64,000 bases of DNA from Saturnia japonica (GCA_033032175.1 CM065322.1:16864001-16928000); one strand, 5' to 3'. Shown: positions 22,448-35,660, counted from the first letter of the stretch. Notes: a model not told the origin generated them from the sequence alone. Made by a program: numbers and translations.

Positions 22448-23086
22448 GTATTTTTTACGTATTTAATATCGAAAGGATCAGTGATATATATATATGTTCT
22501 TCTTTTATTGAATATGGGGAGGTTTGTAACATGAATATCCCTGTTTCTAATCACATCTTTGTTGTTTATATATGTTTTATGTATATATTATAAAGTTTCG
22601 CCTTATTTTTTTCTACGTGATTAATTTACCTTTATAACCAATTGACTCAAATAAATAACTCAATATAAATAACGATGTAGTTTTATCTATTAGTATTTGT
22701 AACTCTGATAGACTAGGGTTAATTGGGAAGTCACTCAATATCTGTATGTAAAGCAATTGACGTGTGAATTTAATTATTGGCATTAAAATTACAATTATTA
22801 ACTTAACCGTAATAAGCTTTAACATCAAATTAAACCTTTAATAGTACACTCATTAAATTGTGTTAGCGATTACTAACATAAAATATTGAATGAAACTGCT
22901 TCAGGTTATTGTCCAAATTTTAGCTAACTAGTCTGCGTTATACTGCATCATAAGAAATCGCACCATATTATATATATTTGCCTACTTGATAATTATACAA
23001 GTTACGTGAAGAATTGCGTCGTTCTTCGAAAACAGTGAATTGAATTTAGATTCAGCTGAATGTATTTCTGACTTTCTTTCTTGCAG
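22448..23086. other. non-coding, intron or upstream region of Sap47
   Basis: AT-rich and without recognisable exons, apart from the pyrimidine tract and acceptor TTTCTTTCTTGCAG just before 23087. Confidence 0.4.
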
Positions 23087-23227
23087 AGCATACTCGGAGA
23101 GTTCAATCGCGAGCAGGATTCCTTCATTAGGGGCCAGGAGATTCGCGGTGCAGGATCGGCCGTCGCGCCTTGGATCGGAGCTCACAATGAACGGGGCCTC
23201 AAAGAGGAGTGCCTCTTACTATCAGCT
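23087..23227 (+). CDS. Sap47: Sap47 internal exon (first one seen)
   Basis: 47 codons, phase 0 at both ends. Acceptor CTTGCAG|AGC, donor GCT|GTGAGT. Codes [10 protein letters not shown] and [10 protein letters not shown]. Confidence 0.9.
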
Positions 23228-26200
23228 GTGAGTAGAACGTATTCAGGATGCAAAAATTTGATTCAAAGTAGGTTTGGACAAATCTAATTTTAATTTTGTT
23301 TTCTTAAGGTTTGAGACATTAATATTTAATTTTTAGCAAAGGATCGTATGATGAAATAATGGTAAAATGATGCGAAATATCATGCAATTGATACATTTGC
23401 AGGATCGAAGGAATTTCGTGCGCGCCCCGCCCGCTGGAGTGAATTACGACTTCGATTATGACAAGATGTACCCGGTCGCTGTTGCCATCATGGCTGAGGA
23501 TCCCAACCTCGAGAAGATGCGCTTCGATCTCGTACCAAAAGTGTATGTTTACTTAGAACAATACAGTATAATTAAAGATTAAATTAGATAATATAATGTA
23601 GTGATTTCTTTACCTTCGAATTACTCTCATATAGAATCTTCAAAATTTCGGTTAATGCGTATATCGATAACTTTTATTAATATTCATTAATTACTAGTAT
23701 CAGTAATTGGATGATTTCATTTTGTTACTTAAATTTTATTAGTTGCAGGGTAACACTAGTTTAGGTATGATCGATATTAGGCCCCCTAAAAACATCAATA
23801 CATCGACGTTATGAACAAAAAAATTGAACACGGATTTTTCCACGCTTGTCTTGGTCAGTACCTAAGCAATATACAAACATAAACATAAGTTTCCCTTAGA
23901 AAGATCGTCAACATTAGAGGTAGCACTCAAAAACTAAAAAAATGTTGCCCACTTGTAGTACCGAAATATCAATGTATTGTAACATCAATGTTTTTATTTC
24001 TATGTTTATCAGAAATTGATGTTTGCTTAACAATATTGCCATCAATGTTCAATATGGCTCGTTCATCCGTAATCTAGTGACATTTAAAAAACTCCTATAA
24101 TTGTTTTAAAAAAAACTCAAATCTCCAACGTAACACGATTCCAGTATCACCGAGGAGAACTTCTGGCGGAACTACTTCTACCGTCTGACGCTGATCTGCC
24201 AAGCCAATGAAGTGGACGCCGCCGAAAGCCGCGAGGCCAACGCTGAAGACTATCAAGGTATGATTTCCATCACAATCATTTACCATACCTTCGACTCTAT
24301 ATTTGGTTGCTATAACGACCTGTTTCCATATATAACTATCGTAATTATGATAAATAATGATGAAAAAGGTAGATCTTATGATATCTGTCAGGACCATCAG
24401 GCACAGTTACGTCAATTTTCAGCTCTACTATAATTCATGCTGAACTATAAAGAGATTATCATAGTGTGAGTAAATAGATTATCTTTAGGAATAAAAGAGG
24501 AAGTGTATGTACTACAATACAATATGTACTTGCAAAATAATTATAATTGAAATGATTAATACATATATATTATATTGATTTTTGTTAACTTCAAATTAAT
24601 TAAATTCATGTCATCCGTTTTTGATTTATTCACGTATCATGCTAGATAATATACATTTTTCGTTAAATTTTCCGTTTTTTTATTTATTTTCTTTATTTTT
24701 ATGTTTCTCCCAAAAGACACAGACGATAAAACGGCAAGCGAGAGTCTCATAGAGAATGAAAAAGGTTCACAGCAATCTATTGATGACACAAGGAAACAGA
24801 TAAAATCTCTAAAAGTCGATAGGGAAAATGATGACGGTAAGATTTTACTTTCGCATTTTTAACACAATTGTTGAAATTAAATTTAAGTCTTCGACGATAG
24901 ACTTTTCGTAATTTCTCTGTTTGAAGTTTATTAGATTTCGGTCTTCGATATAAGATCAGATAATCGGATATTAACATTGATCTTGGTCGTATCACTCGAC
25001 CGAGTTTCGACTACTGTAGAAACCTCTGCAATTTTCGATATAATGAGTCCATTAAAATTGTGACTTTATGACCATCCATTTAATTTCTTATTTTAAAATA
25101 TTATATGCTGGTTTGTAGGTACACGACAATCGTGTCCAACTGGATTGCGATCACCATACACCACTTGTTATACCTGCCATACTGAAAGGCTTAGGGTCTG
25201 CATGACAGTTCAAAATGTCTATCTCTCGGTGGTTGTTGTTTTTGTATTCTACTGTATTCATTGCAGTGCTACTTTAAAATGTCCGTCCTTTACAGTACCT
25301 ATATATTGTTTCCATTGCTTCATCTTAAACTTCTATACTATCATTTCTACTACATATATTTAAAAGTTTGCTCTCAGATATCCAATTTAATATAGTTGAA
25401 TAATTGCATTTGGGTTCCTTTCTAGGTAATTATGACGCCCAATTTTTTTTTGTTTCATAAATTTCAATTATTTTTTACTTAATTTTTGTATTCATTTACT
25501 TCTATTCACCTTTCCATATATTTTAAATCATACCATTACAACACCTATTAATGAAGCCAACTTTGAGGAATATTTGAATAACTGCATGCAAATTTTCTGT
25601 GTATATTGTGCTTTTGTATAATATCTTATGCAAGAATAATTCATAACTACATTTAATTATAAATAAAAGTGCGTTATATTTCTCTGGCTAGCTATTAAAC
25701 AATGAAAATTCTTAAACAATGTTAAGTTAGCAGCCATTGCAACCGTTGAATTTGCCAGTGTCAGAATTTTACAAGTTTTTCAATGTTTGGAAACGCCCCG
25801 GTTCCGATAATGTAGCCTTCTTCAGTGAAAGAATTTTTAGAATCGGATCAGTAGTTCCGGATATTACCTCCTACAAACTTTACCCTTTTATAAATAGTAT
25901 TATATGTATCGGTATTAAAATATTAACCAACCAAAACTTTGGAACAAAACCGGTGCTACCTATATCGTTATCCGGTAATACAATATTTTTTTATTTCCTG
26001 GGAATGCAGCTTAAGCAAGACACGGCAACTCGACGAGCATCCACACTAACGACATCACTACCGCTACGTCTCTATAATATATCCACTTTGATTTTTACAC
26101 GAAAAATGCGCTTATTTATCCTTTATATTCTTTGTCACTGCTCCTTTATAAATCTAAATTCTCCAAAGCCTTTCCGATATGCATGAATAAAAGTGGGTAA

Positions 26201-28951
26201 TTTATAGAAAATCATATAATATTTACTCTATAATTGGCTCGCGTCAAGCGGAATATATTACGCTAAAATGTAAATGCTGTATTTATGACAGTGCTATTCA
26301 ATATCTTGATAAAATAATGCCATCACTAACGTATAAAGTTAGTTGGTACGCACATGTAATATTAGATTGTTATTAACACAGATTTAACTCTGAAATCTAG
26401 TGACTCTACTGATTTTATTACTATTAACTATAATGTAGACGTGTCACTTGTCTATAAAGAATTCACCTGCGTAACATTACGACAAATTATTTTTCGAAAT
26501 ATTTATTTTCGGATGGTCATCCTGGATGACTTGGCAGTATTGACGGTTAACAAAAAGGATCACGTTATGGCATTATTATGTCAAACATATAAATAATCGG
26601 CTTATATCTTATTTACAAAAATTGATATTCATAGAATTAATTGTGGTTTATATTTTATTTAACATATTTAAATTTTGTATATATTATTATGTATTTTATT
26701 ATCATATCTCTCATTCATGTTGTTATAATTGACTTATATATGAATGTTATCCTGACAATATAGCTTTGCTCTGGTTAAATTACTATATAAACTGTATATA
26801 ATATATATAATTGTCTATTTATTTATATAACCTGATGTACGTCATTATTAATATATCGGTCTGTATGTCAATAGTTTTAAATATTGTTCCGTCTTTATCA
26901 ATTACTATTCCCATTTTTGCGTTCAGTAATATTTGCTTTGTTCATACCTTGAAAATTTTAAATTTTTTATGTTATTTGGCTATTGATGTAAAGACCGAAT
27001 CAATTGTATTGTATACTAATCTTAAAAATCTTTCTCGATGGAATCTATTTTATTGTCTACTGAATGTTATATATGTCTAAGTAATATAAGATTATTATAG
27101 TTATAAACACGCAGTTCAGTAATGTTTCGCTCAGTAGCGTTTAAACTAAGTATATACACACTTCCGGTTTTAACATTGCTACAGTTTCAATTTATTCCGC
27201 TTCGGTGTCTTATTTTACTTTTAATTGGCAATTTTATTAGTATAAGAAACTAAGACCTCACTTAGACATATTTCTCAAAGTTGGTATTGTGATATTTTAA
27301 TATGATATTCCATTCGGCATATATTTGATATGTATTTCGTAGCAATGTTGAAATCCTTTATGTATAAACTTGTGTTGTCAGATTTTCGGAGATTCCTTCC
27401 TTCCTCCTTCATTTATTTTTGTAAAGTCTTAGTTATATGCCCTGCCAGTATTAAAATGTTTTTCTTTTCTGAAATCAGTACATATAATGCCAGTTATTTA
27501 AATTTAGCATAATTTTAAATATATCAATAATCACAGCCGCGACATATCACTTATGGGTGACAGTCAATTATGAAACAGTTTTAATAATTGCCATGAATTA
27601 AAAGACAATTTTTACCAAAACCAAAACCAAGTTCTCTAGTTTATCTTTGAAGTCGAATGTATAAGCCAATGAAATTAAAATGGGACTACTATTGAGGTAT
27701 CGCCTTTCCCAAAGAAAAAAAGAATCATCCAAATCGGTTGATAAACAAAGAAGTTATTGCTGAACATCCAGAAAAAAATACATTCGAATTGAGAACCACT
27801 TTTTTTAAGTCGGTTACAAATAACTGGCAACACAAATTTTGCTCTTTTTCTTTTTTACCCATTTACAAATCAGCAGACGACACACAGCGGTGCACGGTCA
27901 TCGTCAAAGCGATCTTCTCTTATAAAAATACGTAACGTTGACGTGCACCTTCATATGTTCTCGGCTTTAGAGTTAAGTAATTATTAATCTTTGGAAAATT
28001 CACCTGTTAAAGTTGAGTAGGCGTATAGAAATCGATGTAAACCCATATGTAATTATTTAGGTAGTCAAGAATGTTGTATAAACGAGTGGTATTTACGTAC
28101 AGGCCTAGACTACTGTCGCTTAGGTGTGCTTTATTCAAGAATAAGTTGTATAAGCGAGAGTTTTTGTGATGAACCTATTAGATGTTTCTCGAAGATTTGT
28201 TTTTATTCTAGATTTTTTTTCAATTTTATCTAGAAGTTTTTGATACGATAAACTCTTCCATATACGGATTCCATTATTTTACTTATTTAGCAAAGCGATT
28301 AGCGAAGGAAAGCGACAGTGTTATGTATAATTTTAATTGTCACTTAAAATTGTTTAGTATATTACGTTGTGTAGTTAAATACGAGAAATTGGCATTTATA
28401 GTTAGATATTATCAATTGAAATAATTATATTATTCTAAAATAATATTAGTCTTGTTATTTTCTATCCTTTTAGTACATTAGGTTTCACAGTAAAACAGTC
28501 TGTTTTGTATTTAGAATAAACATGGTCAGTAACATAGCAATAAAAAATAGTACGTCGGAGCGATATTTGTTGTCGGGACGTATTGGAACAAAGCTCCGTT
28601 TGTTATATTTTAGCCTAAAAAAGATAAATCTCCTTAGTATGTATTTAAAAAAAAAATTCTTGTTAAATGTTTTAAAAAAAATCCATTGTTGAGTTTTGAA
28701 TTTATTTTCCTAAGGTACTGTTCTAGTTATTATGCCTTCATTAAATGATGAATTATTTTAAAATAAATTAAGTAAATATGAACACGACTAATTAATGTAC
28801 TACAGATATTGGTATTATTTCAGAGCAATGGGAAAAAGAACTTGAAGCCGAACTGAAAGAATATGAGGTAGTGGCGGATAAAACTGCAGATGACAAACAG
28901 TGGGAGAAAGAGTGCGAAGACTTACTAGGCGATGACGTCGATCTTAAATAG
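23087..28951 (+). CDS. Sap47: Sap47/SYAP1, BSD-domain synapse-associated protein, 3' half
   Basis: Sap47 (vertebrate SYAP1) is an adaptor enriched at presynaptic terminals and linked to growth-factor/Akt signalling and synaptic plasticity. Five exons: 23087-23227, 23403-23542, 24145-24257, 24717-24836, 28824-28951, with GT-AG borders and matching phases, giving the last 213 residues. Seen in order: ILGEFNREQ and WIGAHNE, a BSD domain (ANKED-like [15 protein letters not shown] through [12 protein letters not shown]), an acidic low-complexity linker, and the C-terminal [15 protein letters not shown] motif repeated loosely as WEKECEDLL. The 5' exons with the N-terminal region were not found upstream; they may be short and far away, with the antisense SLC22 gene lying in the intervening intron. 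Confidence 0.92.
23403..23542 (+). CDS. Sap47: Sap47 exon, first part of BSD domain
   Basis: Acceptor TTTGCAG|GAT. The donor is AAAGT|GTATGT and not the GT two bases earlier, because only this choice joins VPKV to ITEENFW in the next exon. Confidence 0.9.
24145..24257 (+). CDS. Sap47: Sap47 exon, second part of BSD domain
   Basis: Acceptor GATTCCAG|T, donor CAAG|GTATGA. Codes [17 protein letters not shown] with the conserved Phe-Trp and Tyr residues of the BSD fold, then EANAEDYQ. Confidence 0.92.
24717..24836 (+). CDS. Sap47: Sap47 exon, acidic linker
   Basis: Acceptor CAAAAG|AC, donor GACG|GTAAGA, phase 1 to phase 1. It codes a charged, Ser/Asp/Lys-rich segment without a fold, so it could be skipped without changing frame. 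Confidence 0.85.
25120..25180 (+). repeat. dispersed repeat family E fragment in Sap47 intron
   Basis: CCAACTGGATTGCGATCACC followed by ATACACC resembles 7335-7363 and 17875-17905. Confidence 0.4.
25200..27600. other. interior of the long Sap47 intron
   Basis: Very AT-rich. The open frames at 25737-26186 and 26811-27080 have hydrophobic, low-complexity translations and no splice-bounded conserved part. I see no alternative exon. Confidence 0.4.
27610..27825 (+). repeat. repeat family A copy in Sap47 intron
   Basis: Single copy with AATGAAATTAAAATGGGACT, GGTTGATAAACAAAGAAGTT and the tail TTTTTTTAAGTCGGTTA. Confidence 0.75.
28824..28951 (+). CDS. Sap47: Sap47 last coding exon
   Basis: Acceptor TATTTCAG|AG after a 3,987-bp intron. 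Codes [17 protein letters not shown] and the C-terminus LLGDDVDLK, stop TAG at 28949-28951. Confidence 0.92.
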
Positions 28952-30170
28952 ACATAGAGTAAGAATACTTTATAGACAGTAAAGTCACTCTTAAACCATT
29001 AACTATTTTACAATTCAATCCCTTTTCGCTTGTAATTGATTATCTACTTTAGGATATTAAATGTAATAAATTTAAATAACTTCATTTTTTATTAATGTGA
29101 TCTGAAGTCTGCGAGAATGATTTCAGGCTTATGAAGATGACATAAAAAAATTTGTTTTTGCTTACTTTTAAAAATCTGTTATACTTATTATCAATGTAAA
29201 ATTATATTAATCGCTGATAAGTGTAAAAAGGGAATAATAAAAAAGTTTCGGCTTTAGTGAAGCTCAATTTAGTTATGAAGTTAACGGGGTGATTGAAGGA
29301 TAAATCGTTGTGTAAATTTTAAACACATTTTTTGGTAAGACTGTCTTGTATATTCGTGATGTAAAAAGTTTAGTTTCTTTTAGAATATTATAATTTGTTT
29401 TCATATACAGAAATTAGTTCTCGTGTTAAAATTAGTAAAATTATCTTTCTTTTTAACCCTTATGGATTCATATTAGTTAATTGATGAAGTAACAGGTATA
29501 TGTGAAGTATATATCTATATATGTTTTGTGTTTCACTAATACTATATTTATAAATATATATGGAAACAAATATTGTTCTGTAAATAATGTTCTTGAAGTT
29601 ATTAATTATAATTGCTATTTTAAGTTAAATTATATGTTATCGTTAGGAGTTAAGATCTCGTTTTTTATGAGTTAGAAATTTATCTTATTTATGGAAACAA
29701 AAAATACTTGAGGATATGTTGCTTTGTCAGTTCGGAGAATTCAGAATTTCTAGTACTTAATTAGTTATTTTGGCCAAAGCAATTATTTGTGTAAAGACGT
29801 TTAAACTAGTTTTCAAATGGACTTAATATTTTAATATAGTTGTCTTAAGGTATTAACGAAAGCATTCCTATATGTAATATATAATCCAAATATTTGTTTT
29901 TCAGTTTATTATTAGTTCGTATGTTAGGGGTTTGTCGTAGTTGGCGTGACTCCAAGTAAAGGAATGTTACACGCAGATGATGATGTTCTGTTGACTTTCA
30001 AGATCATTATAAGATTTTTAATTATCTTTATCACATGTCCGTGGCTTTGAAACCAATAAACTTCATTTAAGAGTGTAATCTTTTTAGTTTAGAAATAAAC
30101 ATTTCCATGAGCCGCTATATGTTACCGTCTTTGTAAATTGTTTGTCAATAAAGAAATCACTTGAAAATGA
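28952..30170 (+). other. Sap47: Sap47 3' UTR with candidate poly(A) signals
   Basis: AATAAA occurs at 29065-29070, 30055-30060 and 30147-30152. The last is followed by a T/GT-rich stretch (GACGTTTCTGTTCTC), the best candidate for the distal cleavage site. A long 3' UTR would suit a neuronal gene, but the end cannot be fixed without transcripts. Confidence 0.45.
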
Positions 30171-30174
30171 CGTT

Positions 30175-31275
30175 TCTGTTCTCGATTCCTTTCATCATGT
30201 TTCTTGGATATATTGGCATATTTGTGTGCGTTAGTGTACCTACTTGATGTTGATTGGCTTCCTCTGAGCCATGTTACCATCTTACGCCACATTGTCAGTT
30301 AAAAATCAGCTGAGAGTATGTTTTAACGCTAATACATGTAAAGTATATATGACTAGTTAAGAACAGAAGCGATCTAAGCATTTAGGTATTATGTACTACG
30401 TGCTAATGCAACGATTACAAACAAAATTGTGCTCCACTTGTTATCGCGGGGCGCGGGGCACGCGCGTATTAATACAATGAACACACTAATAAAATGTCAC
30501 TCCTTGACTTGATTGTTTAAATATTATAAAATATCAGTGCATATGAAGGCATAATTATGAAGTAAAGTTTATCACTCAAACGTGTAATCGCAACTAGTGC
30601 CCGACACTGACTATGAGTACGAGTGTATGCACTCCAACTTGTTTTACGAAGATTGAGGCGTCGTCTCTAGTACGTACCGCTTATTAGTATTAATTAATAC
30701 AGCAATGGATCCAAGTTACATTATCCGTAATTATGAACTTAATTTGTGCAAAGTGATTCAAGTTCGATCGACATCTTTTTCTAAAAGTCATTTTTGATTT
30801 AAAAAAAAATAGCACCGAAGTGATATTACTTTAATAAATTAATGATACTTGGCAGACTTTTTATTTATGAAAAATATACTGCAAAAGTAGTACAAAGTTA
30901 TTCAAATAACTTAGATAATTATTTTTTATTCGTATTTTATATTTGAGAAAAGTGTATTATTATTATTTTACATTTGAAAATGAAAGGAAATGTTAAAACA
31001 TTTTAGAGATAATTTAGAGAGCGATGAAAGTGTTAACAAGTAGATAATAAAATGATTCTTAGATAAAACAGTATTTTGATAAAAGTAGAAATGTTCAACA
31101 AATAAAACTAAGGCTAAAGTATATGGAAGTTCATATTACTATAATTTAATTTATGAAGTCTCTTCAACATCTAAATAATTTTAAAGGCATTATTTCGACT
31201 TTTACTAATAATTCGAGAGTCACCTATCACTTAATAAGAATACACTCAACTGAACGATGAATGATGATTAGAACG
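30175..31275. other. intergenic, nothing recognised
   Basis: No coding sequence or identifiable repeat. A small GC-rich patch lies at about 30445-30470 (GCGGGGCGCGGGGCACGCGCG). Confidence 0.4.
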
Positions 31276-31279
31276 ATGA

Positions 31280-31530
31280 CGTCACGATTTCTGATTGGAT
31301 TTTGAAGCGCCCGAATTGATTCATCATGACCATTTTTTTATTAGCACGGAAACATAATTGTTTTTCTAAAATAAAAATAGCCTAAGTTAATCCTTATAAT
31401 ACAAAAAACAGACAGACAACAATTTGAAAAATTGCTTTTTGTTATAGTTAATGTATACACATTCATATGCATTTAGTAAAAATCTGATATTTTGACATTA
31501 AAACAGACACTTCATTTTTATTAATCGTAA
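31280..31530 (+). repeat. dispersed repeat family C, partial copy
   Basis: AGCGCCCGAATTGATTCATC, then AAAATAGCCTAAGTTA.TCCTTATA, and the tail TTTTGACATTAAAACAGACA. Longer copies are at 46925-47560 and 54140-54660. Confidence 0.7.
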
Positions 31531-32375
31531 AGATAGGTAATCAAATTTAATTTTCAGACATATTGTCAACTCCCGGATTTAACTAACTATTACATTTTCT
31601 GACTGATTGATCTCGGAACTCTAAACCCAAATGGCTCACTTGTGAATTACCGATCAGTTATATTTTTTGTACAGGTTTAGCATTTGGCAACAATCTCATC
31701 TGATCTTAAGTTCTTAAGATAAGAATTATAGATTGTCCAAGATTCGACCTCGAGTCCAGGTTTGGCCATGAGATTGATAAAGTCACATTGCACACTTTGG
31801 TGGCGGACGACCAGATAAGGGGACACTTCTTAGAATTTATTGAAAAAATAGTTAAAGTCGCCAACAGGAGAAATAAATAAAACCAGATTTATTCTTCTTT
31901 GCTTAGTTTAATTTGCCGATTTTTGATTTTCATGTATTCTTTGTATGTCGTGTAATGATATGTGTGGAAATTGTGTCTGTTGATGGAGATCTTATTATAA
32001 TTATTATTATTATTACTATTTACATTATACCATTTAAAAATATTACTTTACAAATTTAGGTTAAGTTATTATTGTTATACAAAATTTTACTTTATTTAAA
32101 TTTATATTTGACATTATTGTATTATTGGAATTATTGTAAGAATTTTGTAACTAGTTATAAGAAATTTTTTAAACAAATGAATATACAAGGGATGCATAGG
32201 GGTAGGGAAATTGCTGACAAAGTCGGAGGAAAGTGTGTGGGGAAAAAATATTGTAACAAATTATTATATAGCACCATCGTTCTCTGATTTGTGTTAGAGG
32301 CTTTTAGGGAGGTGGGGGTTTATTACCCCACCAATAAAAAAAATAATAAAAAAAAGTTACGATGTGGTCTAAGAT
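31531..32375. other. intergenic, nothing recognised
   Basis: AT-rich. The open frame at 32072-32287 shows no family resemblance. Confidence 0.4.
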
Positions 32376-32379
32376 GGCA

Positions 32380-32640
32380 GCACGCTAAGCCTAGTGGAAG
32401 AGTGGTTCTCAACTGCGGTGTGCTTAGCAACAGAGTTTCAAGTTAAGAATGGTAGTTAGTCAGGTGGACATAAGAAAGTCTCCTTCCTCCATGCTATGAG
32501 TTCATCACGATATTTTCCGTTCACCGGAAGCTTAGGCTCATTGCAAGGGTTCCAACTCCCGTCGATCGACTCGGTGTTCGTACGCGCTATCACTGAGCCA
32601 TAATTGCTTCAAATTTATAGTTAGTAGAAGGCTGAATCAT
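32380..32640 (+). repeat. dispersed repeat family D copy
   Basis: AATGGTAGTTAGTCAGGTGGA and a terminal GCGCTATCACTGAGCCA resemble segments at 38325-38360, 53015-53040 and 53205-53230. Class unknown. Confidence 0.45.
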
Positions 32641-32644
32641 TCAA

Positions 32645-34125
32645 TTTTGTAAAAATAGCAAATTTTGCCATTTGTATTGTCAATGAAATTATAAATTATT
32701 CAGTTTCGTTTATTTCACTTGAATAGATTTTATTTTAACTTCTATGTAGTTGTCAAGAAACAATGTAGGATACTACAATGCAATGATTGACATGAACCTT
32801 GACTATACAAGTTTGCCTTGAGAACAGATTCGTGGTAGATGTAGTTAAGGAACTTGCTCTCACCTGACTCGCTAAATTTGAATTTTCGGTAAATTTTAAT
32901 GTAACAAATGCCTATACACCAGCCAGCACCTTAAACACGCCACACCTAAACCATCCCATTACTAGCCTTTTCACATTGTGTATGGTGGTCGACATCAAAT
33001 GAACCCTTTAGATCGATCAAGAGCTGGTACTGCGCTAAAATACTTAATTATATTAGGAAACACTAAATATTATTATAACTTATAACAACCTTTAACATAG
33101 AAATGAATAAGCTAAGAATTAATTGGAATATGATAGAAATATAATGAAACAGATAGATAGTTAATTAATTGAACCCTGATTTGTGTTAAGGGGTGACATA
33201 TGAAACGAAAATAAAAAATAAAGTTACAAGCTAGACTAAACTAGACCATGGTTTTATGAAATTGTTCTTTGAATAATGTTGACTCATTCCGAACGATTTA
33301 AATCACGGCTATTTATGATAATGTTTTGCGTGTTTTCTTACAAACATTTTATCTTTAATATATATTTTTACAATTGTGAGTATTTTATTTACCTGCAAGG
33401 TCACGTTTCCATGATAAATAATGTGTGTAATAGGATGGACATAAAATAAACAGGTAGGTACTTATAAGCACGTTATCACAAATTTCGTATTACTTATGAG
33501 AATACTATTCTAGCACCTAACAATACATTAGCTCCTTACAAACCGTATACAGTTAAAGACAAATGTAATAAATGCTTAATTGACAGTTGTCAAATAATTT
33601 TACAGCTTATTGATTATTATGTAAAAACAGAAGCTCACATTAGTTTTTTTTTACCAAAATATTAAAACCATTAAAAATACCGATACTTATGTAATGGTAT
33701 TTTGTAAATCTCGGCAAGTCGGCTGGGCTATTTTAGTATGTAATTTGTTGTTCAATTACAACATTTTCCACAACTACCTACTTACTACAAATTCTTACAA
33801 TGAGCTTTAGTTTTCGGTTAAGGAAAACGTGATGAAATTAGGTACCTACCTATAACTACGTGGTAGAGAATTTTTGTTCTGTTCGGTTCTGAGTAAAATA
33901 TACTATTTCATTCAAAGAATTTTCGTACTTTAACCACGTGTAAAGATTACACGTACAATATTTGTTCCATATAGTAGTTTTTTGCTTACCATTTTAATAA
34001 ATACAACAATATACGTAATGTAAATTTATTATTTTATTTTTCATTAGATATCTGTCATAGTTGCAATAACATGCATAATGTAGTATTGATCCTAAGATAT
34101 GGCGTGCCATCTCAATACTATGTAT
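32645..34125. other. intergenic, nothing recognised
   Basis: AT-rich sequence with no coding frame or dated element. Confidence 0.4.
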
Positions 34126-34129
34126 ATCA

Positions 34130-34330
34130 GTGAACACCCGCCGCGCATCCCCACGTCCTGCAAACCATTAGAAGAGTCGCGCTTATAGCGGCAGCGGTCG
34201 ACATGAAGAGAGATAAATCAGTCGCCAAGCACTTTTGGATGTTCCAACAACTTCCTCTAGGGTTATCGTGATTCGATCTTCAGCCACATCGTCACTTAAC
34301 AACAGATAAGATTGTGGTTAGGTGTTAAAA
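34130..34330 (-). repeat. dispersed repeat fragment (family D related)
   Basis: GTCGCCAAGCACTT in this stretch corresponds to AAGTGCTTGGCGAC at about 38306-38320, and CCACATCGTCACTTAA...AGATTGTGGTTA recurs at about 37235-37275. Confidence 0.45.
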
Positions 34331-34949
34331 ATTAAATAATAAAAACAGGCATTTGTTATTTTCCACCACTATTCGTAGCGTGTATCTAAAACAATTTTTT
34401 TAATAATTCTGGGATGTATTTTCTAAAAGATGATTTATCGCCCCTATTATGTAAATTGTGGTTTTTTATTTTAACTAAAAACAAAAAAATTAATTTATAG
34501 TGAAAATAGTAAAAAGTGTAACAGCTATTTAAAAAAAAAATGTTACGTAGATAAATATCACTATGCGTTAAAGAGTTACAGACTTAAGCATTGTTTGTGG
34601 CAAATTTCGTATGACTAATAGACGAATAAAACAAAAATTTATTTAACAAAGACAACTTGTTATACGAAAACATCTTTACTCTGAATATTTGTGGTACAAA
34701 CAATGTATCTGCAAATTTCACGTACCTGCGTACGTGATGTTAACCGACGTCAATCTATCTATATTCATAAATATGTAGTTATGTCTTTACATGCAGGATT
34801 TTTTCCAAGCTTCCCGATAGACAACATTTATAAAAGACGATGATTACGAAAAAAAAAAATCTGTTTGCCTTTTTGTATGTCCGAATTGAAATTAAAACAA
34901 GGCTTGACCGATTCTTATAAGATTTTGTACCTATTTCTCAGTTGATAGA

Positions 34950-35130
34950 CTATATGAAGTTCTCAGTAGCAGCTCCGAGTTTGGTTTCGTGCCCGATTAA
35001 TGGCAATAGGCTCGCCCGTATAACATGGGACCTAAAAACATGCTCGGCGAACTGTGGGTGTACATTAGTAAACCTCTGCCAAACCCTTCGGGGAATACAG
35101 GCGTGATGATATGATAATGAAATACCATGA
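34950..35130 (+). repeat. SINE body fragment
   Basis: AAGTTCTCAGTAGCAGCTCCGAGTTTGG matches the body of the SINE at 36714-36975 (AAATTCTCAGTAGCAGCTTGGAGTTTGG), but this copy lacks the tRNA-like head. Confidence 0.55.
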
Positions 35131-35502
35131 TAATAATATAAATAAAAATAAAATTACCGAGATTAAGTATCAACTTAATAGCAATTAAGATGTAGGTAAA
35201 GTTAGTCAGTAGATTTGCAAGAGATAATATCGAGAACTTAGTCATCCGATTATAAAAATTCATCCATCAGCAAACATAAATCTAAGTAAAACATATTTAT
35301 TTTTGATTAATTTAGAACGTTATTATATGAACGTTATTATATTACATGAGCTGGTGATTTTAATGCGAATCTTGTACATAATATATCTTTTGTATTAGCA
35401 TTTTAATATATGCGTGTAGTTATATGAGGACACAATTTCATATACTGCCATTTAATTCCAAACTTGCAATGCTTGTAATATGGTATCTAAACAGCTGATA
35501 TA

Positions 35503-35503
35503 T

Positions 35504-35536
<33 letters not shown>

Positions 35537-35537
35537 A
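35503..35537. repeat. (AC)n-(AT)n microsatellite
   Basis: A short AC run followed by about ten AT units. Confidence 0.9.
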
Positions 35538-35569
35538 CACCCAGACACAAACAACTGACACATTTATGC

Positions 35570-35660
35570 TTATCACACAAAGTCAGTCATGGGCGGGGAT
35601 CGAACCCGCGACCTCTCGGCTCAATAGTAAAGTTTACTACCACTGCGCCACGAGGCCTTT
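35570..35660 (-). repeat. tRNA-derived SINE head
   Basis: The minus strand reads GTGGCGCAGTGGTAGTAAA (A box) and GCGGGTTCGATCCCCGCCC (B box) at tRNA spacing, followed by ATGACTGACTTTGTG. The internal promoter boxes are near-perfect. The region between them does not fold as a tRNA anticodon arm and there is no 3' acceptor stem. Confidence 0.65.

Noticed and set aside
23040..23231. 63-residue plus-strand frame across the first Sap47 exon seen
   Set aside because: It is in the wrong frame and crosses the splice acceptor; the frame giving ILGEFNREQ is the conserved one.
25737..26186. 149-residue open frame in the Sap47 intron, considered as an alternative exon
   Set aside because: No acceptor/donor pair fits the phase and the sequence is not like Sap47 isoform regions.
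35590..35657. Possible tRNA gene on the minus strand
   Set aside because: A and B boxes are good, but no acceptor stem or anticodon arm forms; it fits a tRNA-derived SINE.
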